A stretch of 64,000 nt of DNA from Hyphomonadaceae bacterium (lineage in GTDB: Bacteria; Pseudomonadota; Alphaproteobacteria; Caulobacterales; Hyphomonadaceae): NCBI GenBank assembly GCA_016714495.1, contig JADKDU010000027.1:62001-126000 (forward strand), given 5' to 3'. Positions 33,850-42,935 of this stretch are shown one piece after another. A program made the translations under genes and the position numbers. Under the pieces are notes generated by a model. The model saw only the letters and a program-made list of their open reading frames with translations, made no database searches and had not been told where the DNA came from. The stretch's first letter is position 1; every line of letters begins with the position of its first letter.

Positions 33850-35063
33850 GTTTCGATGTCAAGGCGATCCGCGACCAGTTTCCCATTCTCGGACGGCAGG
33901 TGCATGACAAGCCTCTGGTCTATTTCGACAACGCAGCTTCGGCGCAGAAGCCGGACGCCGTGATCGACGCCATGGCCGAGGTCATGCGCGACAGCTACGC
34001 CAACGTTCACCGTGGCCTGCATACGCTGGCGAATGAAACGACACAGGCTTATGAAAGCGCCCGTGAGGCTGCGCGGCGGCTGCTGAATGCGGCATCGAGC
34101 GAAGAGATCGTTTTCACGAAGGGCGGCACCGAGGCAATCAACATCGTCGCGGCGGGAATTGGCGCCAGCATCCAGCCGGGCGACGAGATTTTACTTTCGG
34201 TGATGGAACACCATTCCAACATCGTGCCGTGGCATTTCCTGCGCGAGCGCAAGGGCGCGGTGCTGAAATGGGTCGAGGTATTGCCTGACGGATCGCTCGA
34301 CCTGCGCAGCCTCGAACAACAGCTGTCGAAGAAGACTAAGCTGCTGGCGCTTACGCATATGTCGAACGTGCTGGGCACGGTGCCTGATGTGAAGAGCGCC
34401 ATATACATGGCGCATTCGGCCGGGGCGGATGTGCTGCTCGACGGCTGCCAGGCCATCGTGAACCTTAAAGTGGATATTCGCGCCCTGGATGCCGACTATT
34501 ACGCGTTCACGGGCCATAAGCTCTACGGTCCAACCGGCATCGGCGTGCTCTATGGCAAGCGCGCCAAGCTGGAGGCCCTTCCGCCCTTCGAGGGCGGGGG
34601 CGAGATGATCGAAACCGTCACGCGCGACCGGATCACCTATAACGCGCCGCCCCATCGTTTCGAGGCGGGAACGCCCCCGATCGTGGAAGCTATTGGCCTG
34701 GGCGCCGCCATCAACTGGCTCGAGGCGCAGGATCGCGATGCGATCCATTTGCACAAGCAAGAGCTTCTGGCACAGGCCACCGAGGCGCTGCGCGGCGTGA
34801 ACGGCCTGACCATCCACGGGACAGCCAAGGGCAAGGGTCCGGTCCTGTCATTTTCCCTGCAGGGCGCGCATCCCCACGATCTGGCCCAGATCCTTGACCG
34901 CCAGGGGGTCGCGATTCGCGCCGGCCATCATTGCGCCCAGCCTTTGATGTCCCATTTAGGGGTTAGTGCTACAGCCCGGGCGAGCTTTGCCCTTTATAAT
35001 ACGCTCGAAGAGGTCGACGTGTTCGTGGAGGCGCTTTCCAAGGCCCGGAAGATGCTGTCATAG
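33846..35063 (+). CDS. sufS: Cysteine desulfurase SufS
   Basis: Group II cysteine desulfurase of 405 residues. PLP-binding 'AFTGHKLYGPTGIGVLYG' contains the catalytic Lys; the active-site Cys is in 'GVAIRAGHHCAQPLMSHLGV'. 'YFDNAASAQKP' and 'NVHRGLHTLANETT' are also typical. The start ATG 33846 overlaps the sufD stop. SufE was not found nearby; SufS would need a sulfur acceptor, for which no candidate is in the window. Confidence 0.95.
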   Translation: MSFDVKAIRDQFPILGRQVHDKPLVYFDNAASAQKPDAVIDAMAEVMRDSYANVHRGLHTLANETTQAYESAREAARRLLNAASSEEIVFTKGGTEAINIVAAGIGASIQPGDEILLSVMEHHSNIVPWHFLRERKGAVLKWVEVLPDGSLDLRSLEQQLSKKTKLLALTHMSNVLGTVPDVKSAIYMAHSAGADVLLDGCQAIVNLKVDIRALDADYYAFTGHKLYGPTGIGVLYGKRAKLEALPPFEGGGEMIETVTRDRITYNAPPHRFEAGTPPIVEAIGLGAAINWLEAQDRDAIHLHKQELLAQATEALRGVNGLTIHGTAKGKGPVLSFSLQGAHPHDLAQILDRQGVAIRAGHHCAQPLMSHLGVSATARASFALYNTLEEVDVFVEALSKARKMLS

Positions 35064-35071
35064 GGTGCGTA

Positions 35072-35464
35072 ATGGCTGACGACCTCAAGCATCAGATGCC
35101 GGAAACCGACGCTCCTGCCGAGGCGGATGCGAAGTCGTCCGCCATCCCGCAGGACGAGCTGGACACGATTACCGACAGCCTGATCCAGGAACTCAAGAAG
35201 GTGTACGACCCGGAAATCCCGGTCGACATCTACGAACTGGGCCTGATCTACAAGGTCGACATCAACGATGACCGGCATGTCGATATCGAGATGACGCTGA
35301 CGGCCCCCGCTTGCCCTGTGGCGGGCGAAATGCCGGGATGGGTGGAGGATGCCGCCCGCAAGGTCGAAGGCGTCCGCTCCGCCAAGGCGACCATTGTATT
35401 CGATCCGCCATGGGACCCCTCGCGGATGAGCGACGAGGCCCGTCTCGCCCTCAACATGTTGTAA
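35072..35464 (+). CDS. sufT: SUF system Fe-S cluster assembly protein SufT (DUF59/MIP18)
   Basis: A 130-residue protein with the MIP18/DUF59 fold: 'LKKVYDPEIPVDIYELGLIY', 'IEMTLTAPACPVAGEMPGWV' (conserved Cys in a TAPxC motif), and 'IVFDPPWDPSRMSDEARLAL'. The family aids Fe-S maturation. It begins 8 bp after sufS and is followed by sufA, as in other alphaproteobacterial suf operons. Confidence 0.92.
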   Translation: MADDLKHQMPETDAPAEADAKSSAIPQDELDTITDSLIQELKKVYDPEIPVDIYELGLIYKVDINDDRHVDIEMTLTAPACPVAGEMPGWVEDAARKVEGVRSAKATIVFDPPWDPSRMSDEARLALNML

Positions 35465-35493
35465 GCTGTTCCAAGGGTATCCATTTTAGCCAT

Positions 35494-35856
35494 ATGGCCA
35501 GACGCCCCCGCCCCAAGGTTGTGACCCTTACCGACGCCGCAGCGACGCAGGTACGGGAACTCATGGCCGAAAAAGGCGTGGGCTTCCTGCGTGTCGGCGT
35601 AAAGAACGCCGGCTGCGCGGGGATGGAATACACGATGAGCTACGCTGGCGCGGCTGATCCGATGGACGAGCGCGTGGACGACAATGGGGTTTCGATCATC
35701 ATCGACGCTAAGGCCGTTCTGTTCCTGCTCGGCTCGGTCATCGACTACGAGATTTCGCCGATGCATTCGAAGTTCACCTTTTCGAACCCGAACCAGACCG
35801 ACGCGTGCGGCTGCGGCGAGAGCGTGACCATCGTTCCAGCGCAGGCCGCAGAGTAG
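35494..35856 (+). CDS. sufA: A-type Fe-S carrier SufA
   Basis: From ATG 35494 a 120-residue A-type carrier (HesB/IscA). The cluster-binding Cys residues are in 'VKNAGCAGMEYTMSY' and the C-terminal 'DACGCGES', and the core reads 'GVSIIIDAKAVLFLLGSVID'. The frame is open upstream, but that part is the other frame of sufT. It is the last gene of the suf operon; no terminator hairpin is apparent after it. Confidence 0.94.
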   Translation: MARRPRPKVVTLTDAAATQVRELMAEKGVGFLRVGVKNAGCAGMEYTMSYAGAADPMDERVDDNGVSIIIDAKAVLFLLGSVIDYEISPMHSKFTFSNPNQTDACGCGESVTIVPAQAAE

Positions 35857-35902
35857 GCTCCCGCCTCTGGCCTTCTATCCGGTTGTGCGCGACAAAGCGG
35901 CC

Positions 35903-36325
35903 ATGCCGCTGTCTCCTGGATTTCCGGATTATGTGCTCGAGCTGATTGCCGGTTTCGGCAAGGTTGAGGTCAAGCGCATGTTCGGCGGCGCTATGCTTTC
36001 GCGCAGCGGCGTTGGGTTTGCTATTCTCGATGACGACACCTTCTTTTTGAAAGCGGACACGACTCTCGGCGCGGAGCTGAAAGAGCAGGGCAGCAAGCCC
36101 TGGTCCTACTCCGTGAAGAAGGATGGCGCGGTGCGCGATATCGCCTACTGGAGCCTGCCTGACACTGCGGCCGACGATCCCGACGAAGCGGTCGCGCTCA
36201 CGCGCCGCTCCTTCGCCATCGCCGCGCAAGCGGCGAAAGAAAAGCCGAAGAGGAAGATTGCGAAGCCGCCCCCCAGGAAAGGAGGCAAGGCAAAAGGCAC
36301 GCCTAAACCCAGAGCAAAGAAATGA
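35903..36325 (+). CDS. TfoX/Sxy N-terminal domain protein
   Basis: From ATG 35903 a 140-residue protein with the TfoX N-terminal fold: 'VEVKRMFGGAMLSRSGVGFA', 'DDDTFFLKADTT', 'DIAYWSLPDTAADDPDEAVA'. The C-terminal 35 residues are Lys/Pro/Arg-rich and probably bind nucleic acid non-specifically. In gammaproteobacteria TfoX regulates competence, but that function should not be assumed here. It overlaps the broken methyltransferase gene (4 bp). Confidence 0.85.
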   Translation: MPLSPGFPDYVLELIAGFGKVEVKRMFGGAMLSRSGVGFAILDDDTFFLKADTTLGAELKEQGSKPWSYSVKKDGAVRDIAYWSLPDTAADDPDEAVALTRRSFAIAAQAAKEKPKRKIAKPPPRKGGKAKGTPKPRAKK

Positions 36326-36970
36326 GCGACGGGATTTGGCGCGACGCCGATGCCTATCTCGAAGACAGGCTAGTTGTCGAGGACGAGGCGCTCTCGGCCG
36401 CCATCCGCGACAGCGCGGCGGCTGGCCTTCCGCCCATCGCGGTCTCGGCGGCGCAGGGCAAGATGCTGCACCTCATGGCTCTTCCATTGGCGCAAAGCGC
36501 ATTCTCGAAGTCGGCTCGCTGGGCGGCTATTCCGTCATCTGGATGGCGCGGGCGCTCCCCGCCGACGGTGAACTTGTGTCGCTGGAGATCGATCCGCGCA
36601 ACGCTGTTGTGGCGCGCGCGGACGTCGCGCGGGCGAAACCTCTCGCGTGGGTAAAAGTCAAGGCCGGGCCGGAAATCGCGTCGTTTCCGACCTGCAGGAC
36701 CCGTTTGATCTCGCCTTTGTCAGCGCTGACAGGGAACGCAATGCGGACTATTTCGCGCATGCGCTACGCCTGTCGGGCAAGAGGGCGGCGATCATCGTGG
36801 ACAATGTCGTGCGCGAAGGTTGCGCGGCCGCTCTAAACGGCAATGCCCAGGTGCATGGCGTGCGTCGCCTGTTCGAGATGTTCACCGATGAGCTGCGCGT
36901 TTCAGCGACCGCCGTTGAGACCGTCGGCATGAAGGGCTATGACGGCTTCCTGATGGCGGCGGCGCCTTAG
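36322..36970 (+). pseudogene. O-methyltransferase (class I), two frameshifts
   Basis: The gene starts at ATG 36322 in frame with 'MSDGIWRDADAYLEDRL'. After about 36490 the family sequence 'AKRILEVGSLGGYSVIWMAR' continues in a second frame, and from about 36680 'DLQDPFDLAFVSADRERNAD', 'RAAIIVDNVVREG' and 'GMKGYDGFLMAAAP' continue in a third. Each change is explained by one lost base. All motifs of the O-methyltransferase family 3 type (SAM loop, acidic metal-binding residue) are otherwise recognisable. The window therefore holds only a broken copy, unless the two bases are sequence errors. Confidence 0.85.
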
Positions 36971-36971
36971 A

Positions 36972-38033
36972 TTACGCCGCGCTGCTGGCGATCGGCGGCA
37001 TCTGCGTTTCGAGCGTGACGCGGTTGCGTCCGTTGCGCTTGGACATGTAGAGGCACTCGTCCGCGCGCGTGATGAACTGGCCCACGCTTTCGCTAGCCGC
37101 ATAGATCGCAGCGCCGAACGACACCGTGACAGCGCCGATCGTCTCGTTGGTGGACCGACGCACCAACCGCTTGGCTTCTATTGCGCCGCGAATCTGGTCT
37201 GCGATACGGCCAGCGTCCTTGAGCGTGGTGCGCGGCATGATCACGGCGAACTCTTCCCCGCCATAGCGCGCCACAAGGTGGTCGGGCAGCGCGAACTTGG
37301 TGAGCGCTGAGGCGACGAACCGGATGACCTGGTCGCCTGTCTGGTGGCCCCATGTGTCGTTGAACGACTTGAAGTGATCGATGTCGCACAGCAGCAGGCA
37401 AAGGTCGGCCTTCTCGCCATCAGCCTCTTCCTTGCGCAGGCGCAGCGTCTCGTCGAACAGCTTGCGGTTGGCGATGCCGGTGAGAGCGTCGGTAAGCGCT
37501 TCGGCGCGCGCCTGGCGCAGCGAAGTGCGCAGTTTTTCCATTTCCTGTGAGGACTGAGCGAGTTTGTACGAGAGGTTGGAATTCTGCTTCGACATTTCGG
37601 TCGTGGCCGAGGCGAGCACATTGATCAGGCGCTTCAGCGCATCTCCGTCGATGGCGGAGTTCTGCAAGCTGTCGGCCGCGACATTCAGGGTCGCGCCATA
37701 GCGTTCCGTTGTGGCGCCGGCCTTCTTCAGCGCGTCGAGCGCATCAGCGATCTCATGCGCGATCCGAGAGCCCGTCTCCATTACCTGCGTCGACAGATGG
37801 GTGGTGGAGAAGAAGCGCTCGTACATCGCCTCCATGTCGTCGTTGGTGATCGGCTTGCCCGCCGCCATCAGCTTGTCCAGCGCGGCGCGCAGGTCAGGGG
37901 AAGCGTGGGTGAAATAGGTGAGCCAGACTTCGTAGTTTTGGGGGCTGACAGGCAGCAGCTGCCGGCCCATCTCGTCGACCGTACGATGGCCGAGCGCCTG
38001 GCCTTCCGGCCCCAGCAATTGGGTATTCAGCAT
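36972..38033 (-). CDS. GGDEF-domain protein, probable diguanylate cyclase
   Basis: A 353-residue soluble protein. Its N-terminal ~170 residues are helical and unrecognised ('YERFFSTTHLSTQVMETGSR'); a coiled coil ('SYKLAQSSQEMEKLRTSLRQ') leads to the GGDEF domain ('LTDALTGIANRKLF', 'CDIDHFKSFNDTWGHQTGDQ', 'RYGGEEFAVIMPRTTL'). The active site is GGEEF, so it should make c-di-GMP. An RxxD inhibition site is not seen. It converges on the broken methyltransferase gene. Confidence 0.93.
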   Translation of the reverse strand: MLNTQLLGPEGQALGHRTVDEMGRQLLPVSPQNYEVWLTYFTHASPDLRAALDKLMAAGKPITNDDMEAMYERFFSTTHLSTQVMETGSRIAHEIADALDALKKAGATTERYGATLNVAADSLQNSAIDGDALKRLINVLASATTEMSKQNSNLSYKLAQSSQEMEKLRTSLRQARAEALTDALTGIANRKLFDETLRLRKEEADGEKADLCLLLCDIDHFKSFNDTWGHQTGDQVIRFVASALTKFALPDHLVARYGGEEFAVIMPRTTLKDAGRIADQIRGAIEAKRLVRRSTNETIGAVTVSFGAAIYAASESVGQFITRADECLYMSKRNGRNRVTLETQMPPIASSAA

Positions 38034-38163
38034 TCCACGCCCCTCAAGACACGGCTGCGTAGACCGCGCAGTGTCTTGCTGAAACAGTGAAGAGAAGCGG
38101 TTACGGATTGGCTAAAATCGGAGGCTTCCCTTAGGAAGTTGCTTACGAAATCGCCGCGAATTC

Positions 38164-39798
38164 TTAGGCGTCTTCGCGCTTTCCGAGTGTTCGCAGGAGA
38201 AACGCGGGGACGTGGTCGCCCATTCCCTTGAATTTTTCGTCGCCGCCCTGCGGATCGCCCGGTGTCAGTTCACCACGGCGATTCCTTCCGCCTCGTTCTT
38301 GGCCGCCCCGGTCTCGGCTGACGCGATCCTGATCCTTGGTTTCGCGCGCGTCATCACGGCCACGATTGCGGCTGCGGCCGCCGCGACTGCGTTCCCGGCC
38401 TTCGCGACGGGGCTTCTCTTCGCTGGCTTCGGGGTGCGTGGCTTCGGCTTCCATGTACGCGGAGCTGTCTGTTTCGATGTCGTCGATCATGGGAGAGATA
38501 AATTCAGGGGCGGCAATGATGGCGGCTGGCTCGGCGGGGCTTTCCGCGCGCGAGGCCGGACGTTCGTCCCGGCGCTCCCCGCCACGCCCACGCCCGCGAC
38601 TGCGGCCCTTGTCGAAACGGTCGCGCCCGGTCGCAGGCCCGCGGCTGCGGGCTTCCCCCACGGCTGCATCCAGACCTTCGGGCATATAAGGTTCGACGTC
38701 GCGGCCAATACGCTTAAGGACCGCGTCCCACAGGCGCGCATCGCCCGGCGAGACGATGGTGAAGCTCTCGCCCAGGCGACCGGCCCGGCCCGTGCGGCCG
38801 ATACGGTGCACATAATCGTCAGAATTCGGCGGCGGGGCGTAGTTGAACACCTGGCTGACTTCGGGAATATCGAGACCGCGGGCCGCCACGTCGGAGGCGA
38901 CCAGCAGCTTCAACTCCTTGTTGCGGAACCGGTCGAGCGTCGCGGTGCGGACAGACTGCGGCAGGTCGCCATGGATCGGCGCTGCGTCGAAGCCGTGGCT
39001 GGCCAGCGACTTGGCGACAATGTCGACTTCCGTTTTGCGGTTGCAGAACACGATGCCCTGATCCGTCAGCTTCGCCTTGATGATCGTGCGCAGCACCGCG
39101 CGCTTTACCGTGTCCTCGTTGGACGGACAGTGCGTCACGTATTGCGTGATCGTGGTTGCGGCGGTGGCGGGTTTGGAAACTTCGATCCGAACCGGCTCTT
39201 TCTGGAACTGCTTGGCGAGCCTGGTGATCTCGGGCGGCATGGTGGCGGAGAACAGCAGGGTCTGGCGTGTCTTGGGCAGAAGGCTGCATATCTTCTCGAT
39301 GTCGGGGATGAAGCCCATGTCGAGCATGCGGTCGGCTTCGTCGATCACCAGCATTTCCACGCCGGTCATCAAGCGGCCCCCGCGCTCGAAATGGTCCATC
39401 AGGCGGCCCGGCGTCGCGATCAGAACGTCGGCACCGGCGTTGAGTTTCTTTTCCTGATCGCCGAACGACACGCCGCCGATCAGCAGCGCCATGTTCAGCT
39501 TGTAGCCCGATCCGTACTTCTCGAACTGTTCGGCCACCTGGGCGGCGAGCTCGCGGGTCGGCTCGAGGATCAGCGAGCGCGGCATGCGCGCCTTGGCGCG
39601 GCCCTGGCCTAGCTTGTGGATCATCGGCAGAACGAAAGCGGCGGTTTTGCCCGTGCCGGTCTGGGCGATGCCCGTTACGTCCCGTCCGCCCAGAACGGCG
39701 GGTATACCCTGTTCCTGGATCGGAGTGGGCGTCGTGTATCCCGCGCCCTTCACGGCGGCCAGAATACGGGGGTCGAGGCTCAGCTCGTCAAACGTCAT
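38164..39798 (-). CDS. DEAD-box RNA helicase, RhlE-like
   Basis: From ATG 39798 a 544-residue ATP-dependent RNA helicase. Motifs: Q-motif 'GYTTPTPIQEQGIP', Walker A 'AQTGTGKTAAF', 'VIDEADRMLDMGF', 'FSATMPPEI', 'VFCNRKTEVDI' and 'YVHRIGRTGRAGRLGE'. A C-terminal extension of about 170 residues is rich in Arg, Gly, Asp and Glu ('DKGRSRGRGRGGERR', 'REGRERSRGGRSRNRGR') and likely binds RNA non-specifically. A longer frame upstream starts at 39846, but MTFDELSLDP is the usual start. Confidence 0.93.
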   Translation of the reverse strand: MTFDELSLDPRILAAVKGAGYTTPTPIQEQGIPAVLGGRDVTGIAQTGTGKTAAFVLPMIHKLGQGRAKARMPRSLILEPTRELAAQVAEQFEKYGSGYKLNMALLIGGVSFGDQEKKLNAGADVLIATPGRLMDHFERGGRLMTGVEMLVIDEADRMLDMGFIPDIEKICSLLPKTRQTLLFSATMPPEITRLAKQFQKEPVRIEVSKPATAATTITQYVTHCPSNEDTVKRAVLRTIIKAKLTDQGIVFCNRKTEVDIVAKSLASHGFDAAPIHGDLPQSVRTATLDRFRNKELKLLVASDVAARGLDIPEVSQVFNYAPPPNSDDYVHRIGRTGRAGRLGESFTIVSPGDARLWDAVLKRIGRDVEPYMPEGLDAAVGEARSRGPATGRDRFDKGRSRGRGRGGERRDERPASRAESPAEPAAIIAAPEFISPMIDDIETDSSAYMEAEATHPEASEEKPRREGRERSRGGRSRNRGRDDARETKDQDRVSRDRGGQERGGRNRRGELTPGDPQGGDEKFKGMGDHVPAFLLRTLGKREDA

Positions 39799-39989
39799 CA
39801 GATTGTCTTTACTTGCTCGGTCGGCCGGGCCGCGAGCGGGAAACACGGGGCTTTACGGGAACTTTGGGAGCAATAGGCCCCCCCACGCCTTAGTCAATCC
39901 CGCAGCCTGTCACGGTTGGTCTACCGCAATTCCACGACCCTTAGATGAGCATGAAGCACGCAGTTCAGCGCTCCTGCCGCGGCCCCGCC

Positions 39990-40712
39990 CTAGCCATTTG
40001 CACGCGCCATCAGCGTTAAGGCATCCCCGAGAGCGTGCCCTTGAGCGGTATTGTCGAGGATGCACCAGGACGACGTCTGGGCGTTAAACTGGTTGGCGAC
40101 GGTCTCAAGATAAGGCGCGGTGTAGGCCGACCAATAGATCCGGGGCGAGCCGTGTAGGCGGATATAGGTCAACCCGCGCCGGCCTCCCGGTTCGCCTGCG
40201 CCTAAAATAGGCGTCGGATCGGCGGCGACACGGGCGATGCGCTTTGTCTTCAGCCACTGATCGACGTCTGGCGTGAACCAGCTCCGATGCCGCGGCTCGC
40301 AAGCTATGGCAGCAGGCAGCTTTCCCCTGAGCACGGCGAAGAATTCGTCCGCCACGGATTCTTCGAACTTCAGACCGGGCGGCAGTTGAACGATCAGAAC
40401 ACCAAGCTTTCGCCCTAAGCCAGACACTTCATCCCCAAACCGGCTGAGCACGGCCTCGGGATCGCGCATGTGCTGGAACTGGGTTACCTGCCGGGGCGTC
40501 TTCACAGCGAACCGGAAATTGTCTGGCGTGGCGCGCGCCCATTTCTCGTATGTTTTTTGCTTGTGCGGCCGATAGAAAGACGAGTTGATCTCGACCGCGT
40601 TCATTACCCGCGCATAGCGCTCAAGCTGTGACCCGGCGCCGGAAAACCGCTCGCGGTTTGCCGACGGTATCGACCAGCCAGCTGTTCCGATGCGGACAAT
40701 GCTCGACGCCAT
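39990..40712 (-). CDS. DUF72 domain-containing protein
   Basis: A TIM-barrel-like protein of about 240 residues: 'VRIGTAGWSIPSANRERF', 'YARVMNAVEINSSFYRPHKQ', 'WARATPDNFRFAVKTPRQVT', 'LGRKLGVLIVQLPPGLKF', and 'YIRLHGSPRIYWSAY'. These match DUF72, a family with unknown biochemical activity. ATG 40712 is the likely start. Confidence 0.9.
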   Translation of the reverse strand: MASSIVRIGTAGWSIPSANRERFSGAGSQLERYARVMNAVEINSSFYRPHKQKTYEKWARATPDNFRFAVKTPRQVTQFQHMRDPEAVLSRFGDEVSGLGRKLGVLIVQLPPGLKFEESVADEFFAVLRGKLPAAIACEPRHRSWFTPDVDQWLKTKRIARVAADPTPILGAGEPGGRRGLTYIRLHGSPRIYWSAYTAPYLETVANQFNAQTSSWCILDNTAQGHALGDALTLMARANG

Positions 40713-40752
40713 GCGCAAACAACGCTGACGGCGCTCTGGCGTTCAATTGCGC

Positions 40753-42738
40753 CTAGACGTCCAGTTCGGCGACGAACTTGGCGTTATCCTGAATGTATTT
40801 GAAACGTAGCTCAGGCTTCTTGCCCATGAGAGTTTCGACCAGTTCCTCGATCGCCTTGGGCGACTTCGGCAGCTGCACGCGAGCCATGGTGCGCGTCGCC
40901 GGATTCATAGTCGTTTCCTTCAGCTGCGCCGGCATCATTTCGCCGAGACCCTTGAAGCGACCGATGTCCGGGTTCTTGCCCTTGAACTCGGTTTTCAGCA
41001 GCTCGTCTTTGTGGGCGTCGTCGCGGGCATAGATGGACTTGCCGCCATGCGTGATCCGATAGAGCGGGGGCAGGGCGAGATAGAGCCGGCCGGCGTCGAT
41101 CAGGCCCGGCGTCTGACGATAGAAGAAGGTGATCAGCAGCGCCGCGATGTGCGCCCCGTCAACGTCGGCGTCGGTCATGATGACGATGCGTTCGTAGCGC
41201 AGATCCTCAACCCGGAAGCGATGCGCAAGGCCGGTGCCCAACGCGGTCGCCAGATCGCTCAGTTCCTTGTTGCCCGACAGTTTCTCATCGCCTGCGCTGG
41301 CGACGTTGAGGATCTTGCCGCGCAGCGGCAGCACCGCCTGCGTCTCGCGGTTGCGCGCCTGCTTGGCCGAGCCGCCGGCCGAGTCACCCTCGACGATGAA
41401 GAGCTCGGTGCCGATGGCGGAGCCGTTCGAGCAATCCGCCAGCTTGCCAGGCAGGCGCAGCTTCCGCGTAGCGGACTGGCGCGCGACTTCCTTGTCCTTG
41501 CGCTTGCGCATCCGGTCTTCGGCCTGCCCGATCGCCCATTCGAGCAAGCGGTTGGCGTTGGCCGTTGAGGCAGTGAGCCAATGGTCGAACCGGTCGCGCA
41601 TCGCATTTTCGGTGATGCGGAAGGCGTCCTGCGTGGACAACTTCTCTTTCGTCTGGCCGACAAACTCCGGGTTGCGGATGAAAACAGAGAGCAGTGCGCC
41701 GGCCGTGCCAAGCACATCGTCAGCGGTAATGAGACCGGTCTTCTTGTTACCGACCATGTCGCCATAAGCTCGCAACCCCTTGGTGAGCGCCGAGCGCATG
41801 CCCGCCTCGTGCGTGCCGCCTTCGGGCGTCGGGATGGTGTTGCAGTACGTGCGAGAGAAGCCATCGGCTTCCCCAAACCCGTTGACGCTCCAGATAACGG
41901 CCCATTCCACCGCGCCGCCGCCATTGACTTCGACACGTCCGGTGAATGGCTCCGGCAGGACGGTCTTGGTTTCTGTGGTCAGCTCCTTGAGCATGTCCGC
42001 AAGGCCATTGGGATAGGACAGGACGGCTTCTGCCGGCGTCTTGTCGTCGTCCTTCAGCAGTTTTGGATCGCAGCTCCAGCGGATCTCGGCGGCCCGCGAG
42101 AGGTACGCCTTCGAGCGCGCCATGGCGAACAGACGTGAGGGACGGAAGTGCAGCTTCTCGCCGAAGATTTCTGGGTCGGGATGGAAACTGATCTGTGTGC
42201 CCCGACGGTTCGGCGCCGCGCCTACAGCCGCCAGCTTAGAGGTTGGCTTCCCTCGGGAATAAGTCTGGCGATACAATTTCCGGTCGCGCGCTACTTCGAC
42301 GACCATCTCATCCGACAGGGCGTTCACAACCGAGATGCCAACGCCATGCAGGCCACCTGCGGTCTGATAGGCCTTGTTGGAGAATTTCCCGCCGGAGTGG
42401 AGCATCGTCATGATGACTTCGAGCGCGGACTTGGTCTTGAACTTCGGGTGCGCATCGATCGGGATGCCGCGGCCATCATCGCGCACGGAGAGCATGCCGT
42501 TGGCTTCGAGTGTGACGTCGATGCGGCTGGCGTGGCCGGCTACGGCCTCGTCGACGCAATTGTCCAGCACTTCGGCAAAGAGATGGTGATAGGCGCGCTC
42601 GTCCGTGCCGCCTATATACATGCCCGGCCGCTTGCGGACTGGCTCCAGACCTTCAAGGACTTCGATATCCTTGGCCGAATAGCCGGACGAGTCGGACTTG
42701 CCGCTGTCAAAAAGCTTCGCCTGATTGTTCTTGGCCAT
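40753..42738 (-). CDS. parE: DNA topoisomerase IV subunit B
   Basis: ATPase subunit of topoisomerase IV, needed for chromosome decatenation. The 661-residue protein has 'LEGLEPVRKRPGMYIGGTD', the GHKL ATP site ('DNCVDEAVAG', 'VRDDGRGIPID', 'GGLHGVGISVVNALS'), the TOPRIM motifs 'IVEGDSAGGSAKQARNRETQ' and 'DADVDGAHIAALL', and a C-terminal part 'GRFKGLGEMMPAQLKETTMN'. It is ParE rather than GyrB because of its length and lack of the GyrB insertions. The partner parC is not in this window. Confidence 0.93.
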   Translation of the reverse strand: MAKNNQAKLFDSGKSDSSGYSAKDIEVLEGLEPVRKRPGMYIGGTDERAYHHLFAEVLDNCVDEAVAGHASRIDVTLEANGMLSVRDDGRGIPIDAHPKFKTKSALEVIMTMLHSGGKFSNKAYQTAGGLHGVGISVVNALSDEMVVEVARDRKLYRQTYSRGKPTSKLAAVGAAPNRRGTQISFHPDPEIFGEKLHFRPSRLFAMARSKAYLSRAAEIRWSCDPKLLKDDDKTPAEAVLSYPNGLADMLKELTTETKTVLPEPFTGRVEVNGGGAVEWAVIWSVNGFGEADGFSRTYCNTIPTPEGGTHEAGMRSALTKGLRAYGDMVGNKKTGLITADDVLGTAGALLSVFIRNPEFVGQTKEKLSTQDAFRITENAMRDRFDHWLTASTANANRLLEWAIGQAEDRMRKRKDKEVARQSATRKLRLPGKLADCSNGSAIGTELFIVEGDSAGGSAKQARNRETQAVLPLRGKILNVASAGDEKLSGNKELSDLATALGTGLAHRFRVEDLRYERIVIMTDADVDGAHIAALLITFFYRQTPGLIDAGRLYLALPPLYRITHGGKSIYARDDAHKDELLKTEFKGKNPDIGRFKGLGEMMPAQLKETTMNPATRTMARVQLPKSPKAIEELVETLMGKKPELRFKYIQDNAKFVAELDV

Positions 42739-42935
42739 GAAAGGTCCTGAACGCCCGAATCAACGCTGGATAATGAGCCCGGAGCTAGCCCGAGGCCGCA
42801 AGAGGGAGCAATTCCGCCGATTAAGAAAGCCTTGTAATCCGCGCCCCCTGCGGCCTCAAAGCGCTTCGCGCAGCGGGTGATCCACAGGGGATAGGGGCCG
42901 GATGGTGCGTATCTGCCGCGCTCGCCAAAAGCGAG

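Noticed and set aside
38212..39612. A 466-codon open frame antisense to the DEAD-box helicase
   Set aside because: The sense strand encodes all helicase motifs; the antisense frame is a GC artefact.
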